Shown here: piece by piece, positions 27,140 to 39,865 of the stretch
How positions within the stretch are numbered: position 1 is the first letter of the stretch
Layout: each line of letters begins with the position of its first letter
Source of the DNA: Collybiopsis luxurians FD-317 M1
Lineage: Eukaryota > Basidiomycota > Agaricomycetes > Agaricales > Omphalotaceae
Assembly: GCA_000827265.1 (NCBI GenBank)
Contig: KN834787.1
Span: 248,737-312,736 of the forward strand
Length of the DNA: 64,000 nucleotides
Direction: 5' to 3'
Made by a program: the position numbers and the translations under genes
The notes under the pieces: generated by a model
The model's database searches: none
The model's input: only the letters and a program-made list of their open reading frames with translations
Told to the model about the DNA's origin: nothing

Positions 27140-29754
27140 TCATTGGTGGCTAAGCGGACCAGCTTGGATGGAACCCAGTGCACCGGGACTAATCAGCGGC
27201 AATGGCCCAGTCGCGGTCTTGCTTCGGAAATTGCCAGACGCTGCTCTGGGCGCCCCGCTACCATATACAGGTAATGCAGGGGGTGCCTCGAATACCTGTC
27301 CTTCGGTGTTGAACACGACTAAGCGTTGGAGAGAAAAATGAGCTCCAGCGTTATGCAGTAGAGTAGAGGGGAGGAAAACATACAATTGTCCAAGCTGATA
27401 TTGTCGGGATCATCGAACGTGAGCCAGCTAGAGCGGTCGCAACCGAGTGAGAAAAGGTCGGCAGTGTCGTTGGGGGAAGGCTTACAGGTATTTCAACACC
27501 TCAGCGAACCAGAAGGATTCCGTGTCATCCTGCAGTCCATCAGGGGGGTTGGTCACGTCATTGATCCCCGCGTATCCATTAGTCTCGTTGGCGACTAGGA
27601 ATGTCTGGAAGCTCTTGATGGCGCTGGCCGCACGATCCAGATATTTGGTGTCTCCGGTGACACGCCTAAAAGCGACAAAGTTTGCATGAATGACTACCAG
27701 ACATCTGCTGGAAATCAAAACTTACCAGGCGTAGAAGTTTGATTCAAGAACTTCAGGCCTTTGAATGTAAACACCGTCTACGAGGAAACAGTGAGCAAGG
27801 GGTATACAACTTCAATGACAGACGCACTCGTGATGAAGAAGCCATGTTCGTTATAAAATGTTTGCTCTTGACGAGTTGGTTGTTGGAAGGTTCCAATTGG
27901 AGCAATGAACGCAAAAGATTCAGGGCCAATCCCAGTCCTAAAAATGTGTGTCAAATGTAACTCGATAGTTCACCGGTATAATCTTCCTTACGCAGTACTA
28001 GCGTACGTGTTCCAGCATGCGTCTGCCAGCTGTAGTCCGATGTTCACAATAGTGTCATTGTTTAACAGTTTCCCTCCTGTCCTCCCAAAACAAGATCAGC
28101 TCCGAAATCTTACTCAGAATGGGAAATAGAGACATACCGAGAATCCAATTCCCGGGGGCGAAACAAGCTAGATGAGAGCCTTCAAGGAGTACCTCGCCCG
28201 AGTCCCAGTCTGCGAGATACGTATGATTCCCAACTGTGGAGGTCTAACACTGCAGTTAAAGACTTGATCGGTTTGAAAACGGCAAATTGAAAACATACCG
28301 TCAACAAGTTTCTAATCGATGAATCAACAGCAGCGTGCCAAGTGTCCGCGAATAGTGTGTCGTTAGTGTTTGTCACTCTAGCATATTTGATCAAATATTC
28401 GAGGTAGCTGTCGGTTCCACCTCCCCATGTCTGTAGAGAACCGTGAGTAAAGAGGCTCGAATAGGTCCTACATAGGATCAACCACCCACGAGGAAAGCAT
28501 CCACAAATTCGTTGTCGCTCGGATCAATAAGCTGTGGAGCGAAGCCTGAATATTTGTTGTAGGTCGGTGTGCGTCCAGAAAGTGTAAAAAGGAAACTAGC
28601 TTGCCTGGGAACCCACTCGGATCAGGCTGGTGATGCGATTGAATAAATAGTTATGAGCTAGAAGACGTATAATTACCTGGTTGGCAATGGTTCTGACCGA
28701 GCCTTCAGTCAGTGAAGTGTAAGTTTGATTGCCTGTATAAAGTGAAAGTCGAGACCACTCGACGTCCAACTACAAAATTCCTGTCAATCCGAGTCTTTGT
28801 GTCAATCAAAAAACTCACTGTCCCGGCTTCTGCAACGTTATTCTGGAGATTTTTCTAGCTTGATGTCAATTCATAAGTAGTTATGCTACTGACTATTGCG
28901 AAAATAGGCGAGTTATCATCGAAGAATATTTCCCCATACGGTATGGTTTGTCCCTACAGATCCAATTCTTTAGACATAGCACAAGAATCAACGACAAAAC
29001 ATAATTACCGGTTCCGCCCACGCAAAGGCCATCTTATCTGCCAGTACTTTAGCCTGCTGTATGAGAAAATTGTGCTGTTTCCCGCTCAGTTCATACGCGG
29101 AAATCATCCCCCCAACATAGCGGATAGTCGTTTCGAAAAGACTACGTGATATCATGAGATTGAGTTCCCAATAGATGCTATAGTTGACGTTACCTGACAG
29201 AGCTATCGGTGTTTGAGTTGCTAAAATCAATTTGCGAAGTGAAGTTTAGAGCTTGCTCGAATTGATCCTGTAGAATGACGCATCGCACGTTGTTCATATC
29301 TTCCGAATAACATAACGGAGGAGCTTACGGTGAGATTCATGAGAAACTGAAGAATGTTTGGTAAGCAAGTAATTTGTTTTCAGTACATACATAATCGCTT
29401 CGAACAACTTACGAGAGTCCCTAGCGCATCTACAATGGAAGCACCCCATCCATTTCTGTCGTCGATAACACCCCCGCTAACAGGAGCCAGAGAGTCATGT
29501 CCGAATGCGAATTTACTGAAAACAAAGCCTGTATCAATAACCCACACACACACCAAACCGAATCAAACGTGAATTCAACGGGCGTACGTATAGGCATTAT
29601 AACTCTGTAAAACGATTTCCTTCACGGCTGCTTGATTCTGTGCGTATGCTGGAGGAACTGAAAGGCCAGGAACTTGAACTGGGCCTGCGACTGAAAAAGA
29701 GTTGCTAAAGCCAACGAGCAGAATCAGCTTGGACGCCAATGACAAGTCCACCAT
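27140..29754 (-). CDS. GH47 class I alpha-1,2-mannosidase
   Basis: Start MVDLSLASKLILLVGF, a signal or anchor segment, at 29754. The mature part opens with QNQAAVKEIVLQSYNAY and continues through FAFGHDSLAPVSGG, then DDRNGWGASIVDALGTL. The GH47 signature appears as FETTIRYVGGMISAYELSG, then KVLADKMAFAW. The C-terminal conserved block DDTESFWFAEVLKYLYLTF is followed by FNTEGQVFEAP. Stop at 27140-27142. These are the diagnostic blocks of glycoside hydrolase family 47, which removes alpha-1,2-linked mannose from N-glycans in the secretory pathway (EC 3.2.1.113), using calcium bound near the C-terminal TE. More than ten short introns are needed, and I did not fix every boundary. The last 40 residues after the HEAT-like TE region are Gly/Ala/Pro-rich, so the enzyme may be secreted rather than retained. 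Confidence 0.9.
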
Positions 29755-31519
29755 CTTGTAAGCTTGGGGGGTTGTTGAGGTGCGGTACTTTCACGTCTTC
29801 GGGACGTATTCGAGCCTTTTAAATCAGGAAAACGCTTCGCAAGGGCTATCTAGCTTCCATTCTTCTAGGCACCCGAAATATTATACAACAATAGCCCATT
29901 CGCCGCACGGCTGTATCATTGGACTTAAGTCCGCATTGAAAAAGCCCGAGGCACCTTCAGGCTTCAGGTGGTAGGTCAGTCAAGTGCTCATCGAAAAAGA
30001 TTGAAATTACTGAACAGACATACGAGAACAAGGAAGGTATTGTAAAGAAAAGAAAAGCCAAGGGACCAGGAGACTCAACTGTCAGGAGCAATGTGAACGG
30101 TTCCCTCGATTAGGTCATCCAGGAATCGGAAGACTGTATACAGTTTTCGAGCCGGACCAATGACAAAAATAGATCTGCAGAGATGAATTGAGTTCTAAGG
30201 GCAGCAGCAGCGAAGCAAGGTGGTACATATCCACGCACAAACGGAGACACAAGGCAAAGACGGGGCATCAAGGACCCGGATTGCATCGATCGACGACAAT
30301 GGCCTGGTTCTCGAGTGCACTCGGTGGCTATACCTTGAGATTCAGCAGCAGACCCGGCTGACATCAAGAACGAATCTTACTTTGAGGCCTCCATAAAATC
30401 AAAACTCCCACAATCTACGTACGCTGTCAATCTAGAAATTGCGCAAACCTCTCAAAGCCTGAGAGGAAGACGGGTACGCGTACGTCGACTGTGGCATCCC
30501 GCCCATAGACTGACTGACAGATGGAGTGTTTGAGAAGCGGTATTCGAGTATATATCACAATTCTAGTGTATGTCAAGTCAGCGGACCGTCGACATCGAAC
30601 AAGGCCAACGTAAAATCACGAAGCATTCTGCTCATTAGTAAGCGCTTCTTCAAAGAAAAAAAGGAATGGTTTCTTCGCTGCCGACCATCAGCCATCGACC
30701 AAGAGCAGCCGAGGAACCAGTGTCGAGACGCACATCATGATTCGAATAGCGCGTTACAAGCAGCGCACATCCAAATACACGGGTCATTTCCAAGTTTGAG
30801 AACTCAGCGCTCGAGTGCGCATTTTTATATCCAGGATCACACCCACGAATACAGTACTGAATGGGCAAAAGAGGATTAGCATCCAGGTCTGGTGAGAGCA
30901 ACATACGACGTACTCTGGTGACTGGACCATCCACAGACATTCTGAGTCGTCTCCGCCTGATAAGCCATAACCAAGGCATTTCAGAAGACGATGAACGGAC
31001 TCTTCTCTTTTCCTGAAGGCTTACAAGGCAGCCATAATAAGATTCCAGCACTAAATAATACAGTAGATACCCACCGAGCTGTTCTTGAAAATCAAAGCTT
31101 CACCACATCGACTGTGACATTTCCCAAATATATCACTGGGACTACGCCGAAGCAGGATAGCTCATCCGAGACATAAAGACATCTTGCCTGCACTCCGTTG
31201 TTCTAGGAGGATCAGGCATCGCACATTGAGATGCTCGAAGCTTTCAAACTTTCGGGGTTGAGAATCGAGGATAAAAGCCTCCTTAGCCTATTACACAGCC
31301 TTCGCGATACTAAAAGTACTCTTCACGGAGTGTAGATCATTGGTATACAGCAGCCTCATGCATAGTCAGGAGGTCCTTAAAAATACATTCATTTCCTGAG
31401 CGAAGGATTAGGAAACAAAGTTTCGGTAAGTTCAAGGGAGAGAACCTTACCATTCGACTTTACATGTACAAGGGTTAAACCAAATAAGATAATCACATCA
31501 ACACCACCGTTCGAGCGAT
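29755..31519. other. Gene-poor intergenic region
   Basis: About 1.8 kb. Overlapping open frames at 30526-30879 (plus) and 30650-31051 (minus) show no family motifs or consistent splice structure. I see no gene that I can support. Confidence 0.4.
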
Positions 31520-32011
31520 TCATACACCACTGTCACTTCTACGCATTCCACCTGGAGTCCCTGGATTCGGCGTGGGTGACTGCGGGATGTTGAGGTCTCC
31601 GTTGATGATGTCTTGTATGGCAGCTTCGAGAGCATCGACTCGCGTCGACATTTGAGTCACTTTGTGAAGTGTTCGAATCAGGTAACGAAAAGTCCAACAA
31701 CGAACTCAAAACGTACTTCTATCCAGAATCTGTGTCGACATCTCGTCAAACTTGGAATCCAGTTGCTCAAGTAAGGTTTCGACCTAGTTGCATCTTAGGA
31801 ATAGTTCCTTTCGAGAACCACGGAAAAAAGAACAAACAAACGCTGTCAACTCGTGGGGACTTGATATATTGCTCAGTCCCATTGAAGGTTTGGGTGTGGC
31901 GTTCGCTTTTTTTGTTTTATCTGCTGTTTCGTTTTCTGCGGCATGCTTTGCTGGTGTGGCCGTGACCTTCAATGGTTGAGCGCTGCCAGCATTTGGAGAA
32001 GAAGAAGCCAT
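31520..32011 (-). CDS. HSBP1-like heat-shock-factor-binding protein
   Basis: Three exons (start at the ATG at 32009-32011, stop at 31520-31522), about 126 aa. After a 50-residue Ala/Thr/Lys-rich N-terminal extension come ELTAF + VETLLEQLDSKFDEMSTQILDR + MTQMSTRVDALEAAI, matching the short coiled-coil of heat-shock-factor-binding protein 1 (LT..V.TLL.QM..KF..MS.QI..R.D.MS.R...LE..I). HSBP1 forms trimeric or hexameric helical bundles that bind HSF1 trimers and damp the heat-shock response. Both introns fall within the coiled-coil and join in phase. The C-terminal Pro-rich tail (SPTPNPGTPGG) and the N-terminal extension are longer than in animal HSBP1, which is about 75-80 aa. Confidence 0.85.
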
Positions 32012-33422
32012 GAACTCGTAGTTCAGGTAAAAGTTGTTTGCGGGCGCTAATTGCAATGGCTTCTCAAAGATACAGGAACAAATATTCCCAAAGCGTCCGA
32101 ATGCCCGAACGGCAATCAATTTTATCAAGTCCAAAGCGCCGAAGAGATAAGAAAGCATTTTCGGACAGATTTCGTATGCTTCGTAAGTACGGTTCATAGG
32201 TCAGGGATAATTCTTGGGATGATTGAAATACACTCCGCGGTCTCCAGAGAGAGAATCCGTTCAGAAAGTCTACAGTTGCAAGAATGTTCATATGTAACGA
32301 GCTGTTAAACTTTGAGCCTTGGTACATACATCTCGGCAAATGTTCACTTCTCAGAAGGATCGAGTAAAGACAGCGGCGGAGAAGCGAGAGAAACGCCACA
32401 TCGGGATGATGATGACTTTGTAGAATGAAATAGTGCTAACAATGAGGCCGTTTGTACTTTCGGCATTCTGGAAATCGTCCCTGAATGGAATCAGGATGTC
32501 GAAGGGACCTCATCGTATGTACTTCCTGTTTTGCGAATGCAGCGTACTCTAATCGCCGAAAAGACAGCGATCTTTTCCTAGCGACAGTGCTGATGATTGT
32601 ATGAATGTTTTGACTTGAAAAAAAAAATTTTTTTTGAGTCGCCGTGTCCTTTTGGGAAAGACTCCTTTCATACATACGAATATGTAAAGAAGATTTACCA
32701 TTTACGCACGATTAGCATAAGCCGATTCGATTCTTGGGTCAGTCACTTGCATTGGACAAAACAAGCTCACGATCCGCATACAGCGGAACCTCAAAGCCAA
32801 GAGAACACGGAAAAGTTAGCAAGAAAAGGCGATACTTCCCTTGAAAAGCCGAGGAGTAGCTGAGACGTTTTTCTCTAGAAAGAATCACGAGCTTGGGGTG
32901 ATTTGTGGATGGAACGGGGTTCCATACAGGCTCAGCGTTTTGCACCCTTTCTGCGTCAACATGCAATACGTCTACGGACTTTATTGTAAGTATTACCTAT
33001 CCGCAGCCGGGGCTTTGGCTGTCTCGTAAGGTTCAGTACGTAGGTCCTGTCCGATAACCTGGCGGTGTAGATGGCGTAGGGATGTTCAGAGACTCGGAAA
33101 AAAGGCGGCAGGATCCAGCTGATCTGAAAATGAGTGGTCAATGAGGCAAAAGGAAAAGGGAAGCAGTATGAAAGCGGGAAAGGAATCGTACATTCTTCAG
33201 GCACTTCATGTCATACAACAGCAAGTGACGGTTCAAAGATGAAAAGCAGGTGAAAAAGCAGGTGAAGAGGCCAATGACTGCATCGGAAGAGTGCCGGAGA
33301 ACGCCGACAACATATCAAAAGCTTAGATAAGATTTTCGGAAGATTTGTCGCGAGCTCAGCGCGTCCTTATCGATCCTACAACAGCCCAAATCTCTAGCTC
33401 AATCATTTGCTTTGCTGAAAAC
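32012..33422. other. Intergenic region upstream of HSBP1-like and aldo-keto reductase genes
   Basis: About 1.4 kb between divergent genes. It contains an A9T8 palindromic low-complexity run at about 32618-32635. Short open frames on both strands show no recognisable motif. Confidence 0.4.
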
Positions 33423-34803
33423 ATGAACCTGGAATCTCCTATCACCGTAAGACTGGATCTTTTTGTGCGACTCGGAACTCAATGGATGACGATGTGTTCT
33501 CACTGCTCAGCTTCGTGACGGCACCAAGATACCCATCCTCGGATTTGGTAGAAGAATCCTGGTTTTAATTACTCCCACTGATTTTTCATACCTGAAATTT
33601 TTCAAGGAACATATGAACTGGATGGAAAAGATGCGTACAATGCGGTGACCTGGGCTTTAGAGGTGAGGTCTTCACTAACTTTGAGAAATGAGCCGCTGTT
33701 GAAGTTTCAAGGCCGGATATCGCCATATCGTGAGCTATAACACTCACCGCATGCCTAATCACTTCATTGTTTCCGGCTCATCTTTCCGATTCTAGGACTC
33801 TGCCGGTATGTCTCTTGTATTGTCTGGATGTTCTATATCTGCTCATATCGACCATGGGAGCAGAATGGTATGAGAATGAACAGGATTGCGGCAGAGCTAT
33901 TTCAGACTTTTGTCAAAAACATGATGTTCCCCGTTCCAACGTGTTCTTCACCACGAAATTGAAGTACAACAACGGATACCAAGGGGTCACTCGGTCCATT
34001 CAAAAGTCTATTGACAAATGTGGCTTGGGTTATATTGACTTGTACCTTATTCACGGTCCGATTGGTGGTAAAAATGCTCGGCTTGAGAGCTGGCGAGCTA
34101 TTTGTGAGGCGTACAAAGCCGGCAAGCTGAGAAGTATTGGGATTAGTACTTTTGGCATCAGGCACATGCAGGAAATTATCGATTTTTGTACAGAAACTGA
34201 CCTGCCACTCCCGTCTGTACATCAGGTAAAGACCCGAACTACTTATCCTCCTGGTAAAATATCCGCTAACTAGGAAAGCGAAGATCGATCTACATCCGTT
34301 CCAAGTCCGCAGTGACATCGTGGATTTCAGTAAACGACATGGGATCGTGCTCGAGGCAAGTATTCATTTGGAGATCCAGCCGAGCTAGCGAATACTGAAG
34401 AGGCCGTTATCAGGCTTGGGCCCCGCTAGTTCGAGGACTTCGATTCAAACACCCAAGTATAGTGAGTTTGTCACAAAAATACAACAAGGATCCAGCCCAA
34501 ATACTCCTGCGCTACTCCTTGCAAAAGGTAACTTAACTAGGCGAATAGAATTAGGTTGAGTTGTCCGCTGATGTACCCAAATGATCCTAGGGATACGTGG
34601 CTATACCAAAGACCTCTTCCCAAAAACGGGTGGTTTCCAACTCGCAAATTTTCGACTTCGAACTTGAAGACTCGGAGATGCAGCATCTCGATGGTTTGGA
34701 TGAAGGTGAGTAGCGAGACCACTAAGCGGAAATGGATCCTGACACGCCGTTCTATGGTAATCTAGCTCTCGTTACTGACTGGGATCCTACCGATTGCGAT
34801 TGA
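33423..34803 (+). CDS. Aldo-keto reductase
   Basis: Begins MNLESPIT at 33423 and ends at the TGA at 34801-34803 after DWDPTDCD. Splicing restores KIPILGFGTYELDG, then AYNAVTWALEAGYRHIDSA. The AKR catalytic tetrad is complete: Asp in HIDSA, Tyr in EWYENE, Lys in FFTTKL and His in YLIHGP. Further family blocks are GKLRSIGISTFG, WAPL, and the NADP-binding tail PKTSSQKRV...SQIFDFEL. It should be an (alpha/beta)8-barrel, NADPH-dependent carbonyl reductase of about 290 aa, cytosolic, with unknown substrate. The canonical SNFG motif after GIS reads STFG here, so one residue that normally contacts the cofactor is replaced (N to T). Confidence 0.92.
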
Positions 34804-36410
34804 CATGAGATAAGAATAAGTCGGTCCGTTATTACCTAGTTTGTCAGTTAACGAAACACGGAATATATCGACTTTGAAACCTTTCACTGCACATGCGTCT
34901 CCGGATGGTCAACCGAAAGTCTCTTACTTCTATCTTCAGTGTCACATACCGTAAAACAGTCCCATGTCGTCGGTCTTTGTGGACTTTTTCTCGTTCAATG
35001 GATTTTTGTAGGCGCATGTGGGCGCTCTGATGCGCGCCCTCCTGCTGGAGCAGAGAGGCTGCCCGCTCGCTTACGCATAGGCTCTTATCATTGATCACAT
35101 TCCCTCCGCAAGGTAATCTCTCCCTATACGCTTCTTTGCAACATATAGAAAGTTTATTCTCTCCCAGGTACCGCGTTGTTCAACGACCGGTACGGGTTGC
35201 ATCTAATTTAAGCTCATACTTTTGGATCTACCATCTTGGAAACATACAGCAGATCGAGATTTTGGAAGAATTTCGCAAGGGAAACTGGAGTCTGGCTCTT
35301 GGTCGTTCAATATGCTTTGACTCCATGAGTCTCAATCATTGGCGCTAAGTTTCCGTCTTTGGACAGAGCAGAACCAACCGCCGAATTCCTGGTTGCATTT
35401 CCCGTGATTTCTTTTAATTTGGTCTCTGATAGATGGGATGCAGATCCTATCAATATTCAGGTTGACAGGGCAATCGCTGACAACTAGAATAAGAACCAAG
35501 GTTCTTAAGTACTTATCCAAAAGAAGGTACTATTCTCCACCGCTTGGAGGCTCATTAAATCGGTATGCTAAGAGCGAACAATATATTAATATATTGATAG
35601 TCACTGTCGATATGTAATTAATTATTGTTGTGAAAGACAAGTATCCAACGTCAAAGAAACCCATTGACTTGACCGCCTTCAAGTCATAGTTTCAATATCC
35701 AAATGGAATTCAGAGTGTCAAAAAATCAAAGTCAGCTGGCAGATAAAATTTACGATGCAACCTACATTTTTGTGCGCTATTATTCTCTGGCTCAGTGTCG
35801 TCATAAGTTGTCAGCCCGGTTCAACTTTGACCAGAGTTACATCCATCTTTCACGAATCAACCATAACCAACGTTCATTTCAAGATATGGAATGTTGCGAA
35901 AGAGGTCGCCGATCATTACTTCTAGTTTTCATCCCGCTGCCTTTTTGTTCAGCTCCTTGGACTCCGTAGCATTCGCCCTACCGAAGCCTGTGAATAAACC
36001 CAATTACCGAGGCAGGTATTCTATGACTTTCTAGGGGGGAAATCGCCACATCACATGTAAAAATGGCACTATTACAGTTGTCACCTGGGGCGTTCGCTGA
36101 GGAGTAGCTCTACAAGGTTCATACTTCCCTGTAAAAGTACCTTGTTATGTTTTTTTTTGGATGATTCATTGAGACAGGCTCGAACCTGACTTTCCCCTTC
36201 CCCTTCCACATCTCCGCATCTCGTAATGCCTTGATGATTGACAGATGGGATCATGTTTCTCACCCTGTATTTCGAAGGCACTGCAAAGAAGTACTTAGCA
36301 CGGCGATCACAACTATATTTCTGTACTTCACATAATGCTCAAAACTCTAGGGCCATAAATACGATGCTTGCCACTGTCTTGATTTCCAAGATTCATATTA
36401 TACCCTTCCT
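34804..36410. other. Gene-poor intergenic region
   Basis: About 1.6 kb. An open plus frame at 35091-35348 and minus frames at 34844-35098 and 36081-36281 are not recognisable. An AT-only palindrome-like run lies at about 35580-35600. No supported gene. Confidence 0.35.
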
Positions 36411-38700
36411 ATGTCGGTCCAAGCGTCCCCTACTAGACACCCCAGAGCCGAAAACATCCCCGGGGAGCTTTGGGAGCGAATCGCATACTATGCAAACGCA
36501 GGTGACGACGCATTTTTAGGTCCTCCCGTCAATGTAGCTTCGTTGTGTCTCGTTTGTCGCTCGATATATCGTGATATCTGCTTCGCTAATAATACCGGGC
36601 TATATGCTCGCCTGTTCTGCTTCAAATTTGACTACCAGGCACCCCTTCGGCGCCTCGGAAGACATCTGCTCACCACACAAAACCTCGCTCAGGAATTCAA
36701 AAAACGTATCATCGCGCTTAAGCGGGTTCGTCGAAGGGAGTGCAATGATCAAGATCTGTGGACATGCTACTTAATGTAGGTAATTCGTCTCCAATATCAT
36801 GCGCGCCCTGGCTGATCCGCAGTAGGATGTTGGAGAATGATGGGAAAAACGAGCGGCAACTAATCGAATGGGCTCATCTGTACGGCTTCCTCAAGCGTGA
36901 AACTTGCTTCAGATTCGAAGCGAACCTAAGCTCTCCCTCCAATTGGTTCCGGGACACCGAGGGGACCTCTCTTTTACTGTGGTTATGGTGGATGACGTTC
37001 TCAAGAGGTGGATTTTTTGTGTTCTGACACGTCATACAATTACTGAAAGCAAAGCTAGACGACCTTCTCATGGAAAATCCACACGTCCGAGATTCGTTGG
37101 TTTGTCATCTTTTGCACAATTTAGTAGTGGCAAGCTTTCGAGTACGTTTTGATCTGAATTATCTTTCGCCGGGAACACTGATGCTCAGAGTGTTTCGTAG
37201 TACCCCAACGTTTATGGGCCAGAATCTCATTTTCAAGTACCTTTGAGTGCCGATGCAGCTCAATCAGCCTGGTCATCAAGTCCGCCGACACCTGTGGTTC
37301 ACGTTAGTCATTACTCCACCGACTTTAGACTAGCTACGCCACTGCTCAGTCTTGCTTCACTTCTTGTTTGGACTATCCGATTGGAAATCATTCGAGGAAT
37401 GTCGGCTTTCGATCAAAACACTATTTCTACATATCCAGTCGACAGAGAGACGGCCATTGCTCACCGCATACAAGGACCTACTCAAATGGATGTTTTGAAG
37501 TTTCACGAAATGCATATTCAAGTTCCCGATCACTGTTCCGCTGATACCTTCGCTTCCTTCGAGGATGAAATAATGTCTTCCGAATGTAAAACAGTTCCCG
37601 AGCGCTGTTTGCCGCTTTCCGGCTCCTGGAGATATGACAATGATTGGTACCGCACTATAGCTTGTTCTGATCCACTCTCAATCACCATACACGGGAATCA
37701 TCCCGTTTATCACCTGGGTGCTGCGACGGGGTCATGGGAAGGATTTGTAGTGGCGCGTTCGGCTTTACTATGACTTTGTTTGTTTAAAATCTTATTGTTT
37801 AATCTAGCAAACAAGCTTGGACGCGCATATGCAACTAGTGGGTGAACCAAATCGTACACCCTCCGAAAGTACTGCCTTATTTCGACACCCGTTGTACTTC
37901 ACACTGAAGGAACACTACTGCCTGCACCCTGAAACCCCTGTACCACCCGGAAAGCACTGCTTGGGAGACGACGATGTTCTTAATGCGTGGCTACCCCAAG
38001 GACTGGAGATTCTGGAGCATGAGGTTGGTATTCAGTTACTCTTACTTTTTTGGTCAACGGCTGATTTGAACAATTGTCAGAACAACATAGAAGTATTCGA
38101 TCCTTCAACACAGAAAACCGCGCGCTACCACACTTTCTTTCCCGAAAGCTTGGAGACGACACACTATTCGCAGAGCAAAGGTTAGATTGGATCTCCGATC
38201 CTACAGGAGATCGCCGACTAATTCTCCATCAGTACCTAGCAGAAAATCGAGGGCTGCTACTGCACCTTCAGAAAATAGATTCTCATACCGGAGTAAGGAT
38301 CTAGTAAATGACATCTTGGTCACAGGGAAGGTTAGTCCAATACCGATCATTTTCTCTCAGAGGTAAACAGCTTTATTTATGCTTTTTCTGCAGACTTCTG
38401 AGGAAGATGGCGCGGCCTGGGGACATTACCTTTTCGTTGGTAGAGTCAGGTTATGGGATGGATTTATTGTATTACTACGTACTCCAGTGAGTGCCTTCAT
38501 CACTTAACCATCTACTGCCTAACTCTCGAACTTACATTCCTTAGCGGGACCCAACACGCTCAGACCTCGGTCGATGGCTGTTCAAGGGGTACATACACAA
38601 CGAAAACCTCGTTGGACACTGGAGGGACACAAGTACACCACCTAAATTGGTTGGATACCAGGGTGGATTTATTGCGCGGAATGTAGAGAGTCGAAATTAA
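36411..38700 (+). CDS. F-box protein (fungal expanded family)
   Basis: Starts MSVQASPTRHPRAENIPGELWERIAYYA at 36411. The IPGELWERIA segment followed by NVASLCLVCRSIYRDI is an F-box-like N-terminus. Downstream exons include LIEWAHLYGFLKRE, VHQVPD-type segments (HIQVPDHCSAD), CLPLSGSWRYDNDWYRTIAC and the C-terminal GRVRLWDGFIVLLRTP joined to RDPTRSDLGRWLFKGYI and GHWRDTSTPPKLVGYQG, ending at 38700. The closing W-x-D-G, GRW-F-GY and GxWRDT motifs are characteristic of a family of Agaricomycete F-box proteins with a beta-rich C-terminal domain. Such proteins recruit substrates to SCF ubiquitin ligases. About eight exons; some internal boundaries are unresolved. Confidence 0.75.
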
Positions 38701-39153
38701 TTGTAAAATATTATCTGTGCGGTCCGACAAAATGACAATCTCGTTGTAGGTCTCGTTGTAGGTTCCCGGATGTTAAAGGCAATCCAACAGCAATCAAATA
38801 CCGTTGAAGTGAATTTCGAGCATCAGCCCTCTAATTACGGAAGCTGGCACTGCTAGGCTGAGGTTCAGCCACTTTCAAGCCCTTCGATTGCCATTAAACG
38901 AAGTGTCTTAACCTTGTAGGTTCCTCTGCTTGCAGGCGCTTTTTGAATGCTCGTTCGCGACTCCGAAACGTAAAAAAAAACCTTATTTCTATGTCCAGCC
39001 TTAAAGTATGTGCATTGCGCATCCTCGTAACCTGTGTACCGGTCAGATTTCCGTCGTCAATGGAATGTGTCAAGCCGATAGAGGAAATGCATCTGCCAAA
39101 GTTTTAAGGTTTGGAACTTGCGTTACCGTTTACTTATCAACCCTTTGAAAATT
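38701..39153. other. Intergenic region downstream of the F-box gene
   Basis: About 450 nt with short repeats of a GGTCTCGTTGTAGG type at about 38749-38763 and an A9 run near 38981. No gene was seen. Confidence 0.35.
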
Positions 39154-39654
39154 TCAATTCGATTGTTTCCAGTGGCGGCTGACACGCTTTGAGACTGAGA
39201 AATTCTCCACGGAAGGGGAGGAATTCGATGTTTGAGCGAGACTAGCAAAGTCTGGTAAGAGTTGCTCATGCGTAAATACGTTTTGACCATCATTTGCGTT
39301 AGACGGACCGGGGCATGAATCTAGAACGAGGAAGATTTTGACCGAAAAGTATCTTCCGGCGGTAGGAGTCATCCTTGTGCATTCAAATGTATCTAGTTTT
39401 GGTGAATGTTTTGAATTCGACAGAAGTAAATGGAAACTTACGAGTATTTCCAAATCTACATCTAAATTTTGGTAGAATCTCCGATTCTGGCTAGCAGAAA
39501 CAGCTGGCATACCTTGCGGCATCGATTCTGCGCGAAACTCGTGATGATCAAAATACCTACACACTTTTTACCAGTATCTGAAGGCAAGATCCAGAGAAGG
39601 AGAGCGTTGAGCTAAAATTGTCAAGTAAAGCTCTGATTCAGTAACGTTATCCAT
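39154..39654 (-). CDS. Possible small hypothetical gene (in-frame stop unresolved)
   Basis: From the ATG at 39652-39654 a frame reads MDNVTESELYLTILAQRSP, then AFRYW, then meets TAA. The same frame continues after the stop as YFDHHEFRAESMPQGM. A well-formed GTAAGT...AG intron (about 39388-39440) then leads to TFECTRMTPTAGRYFSVKI and a Ser-rich end at 39154. The splice structure and protein-like composition argue for a real or recently lost gene. The TAA cannot be removed by an intron of normal length, so this may be a pseudogene. No family was recognised. Confidence 0.3.
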
Positions 39655-39865
39655 AGGGAACCCTATCCGACGCCGGGGGAATCCTGCGCTTTCATCCAGG
39701 CAGTAGAGGTCAGGTCCGGATCGATAGCGTTGTCTAGATTAGATGCATGATTATGAAAAGCACCACACGCCTCAGGAATCATAATAAAGCAAAGCTCGAG
39801 TACCTCCATTAACTCCCCACAACCTCTCAATTGTCCAATTACCTCAAACTCAAACGCACTAAACG

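Noticed and set aside
35091..35348. Plus-strand open frame in the gene-poor region
   Set aside because: No neighbouring exons or motifs; its length is compatible with chance.
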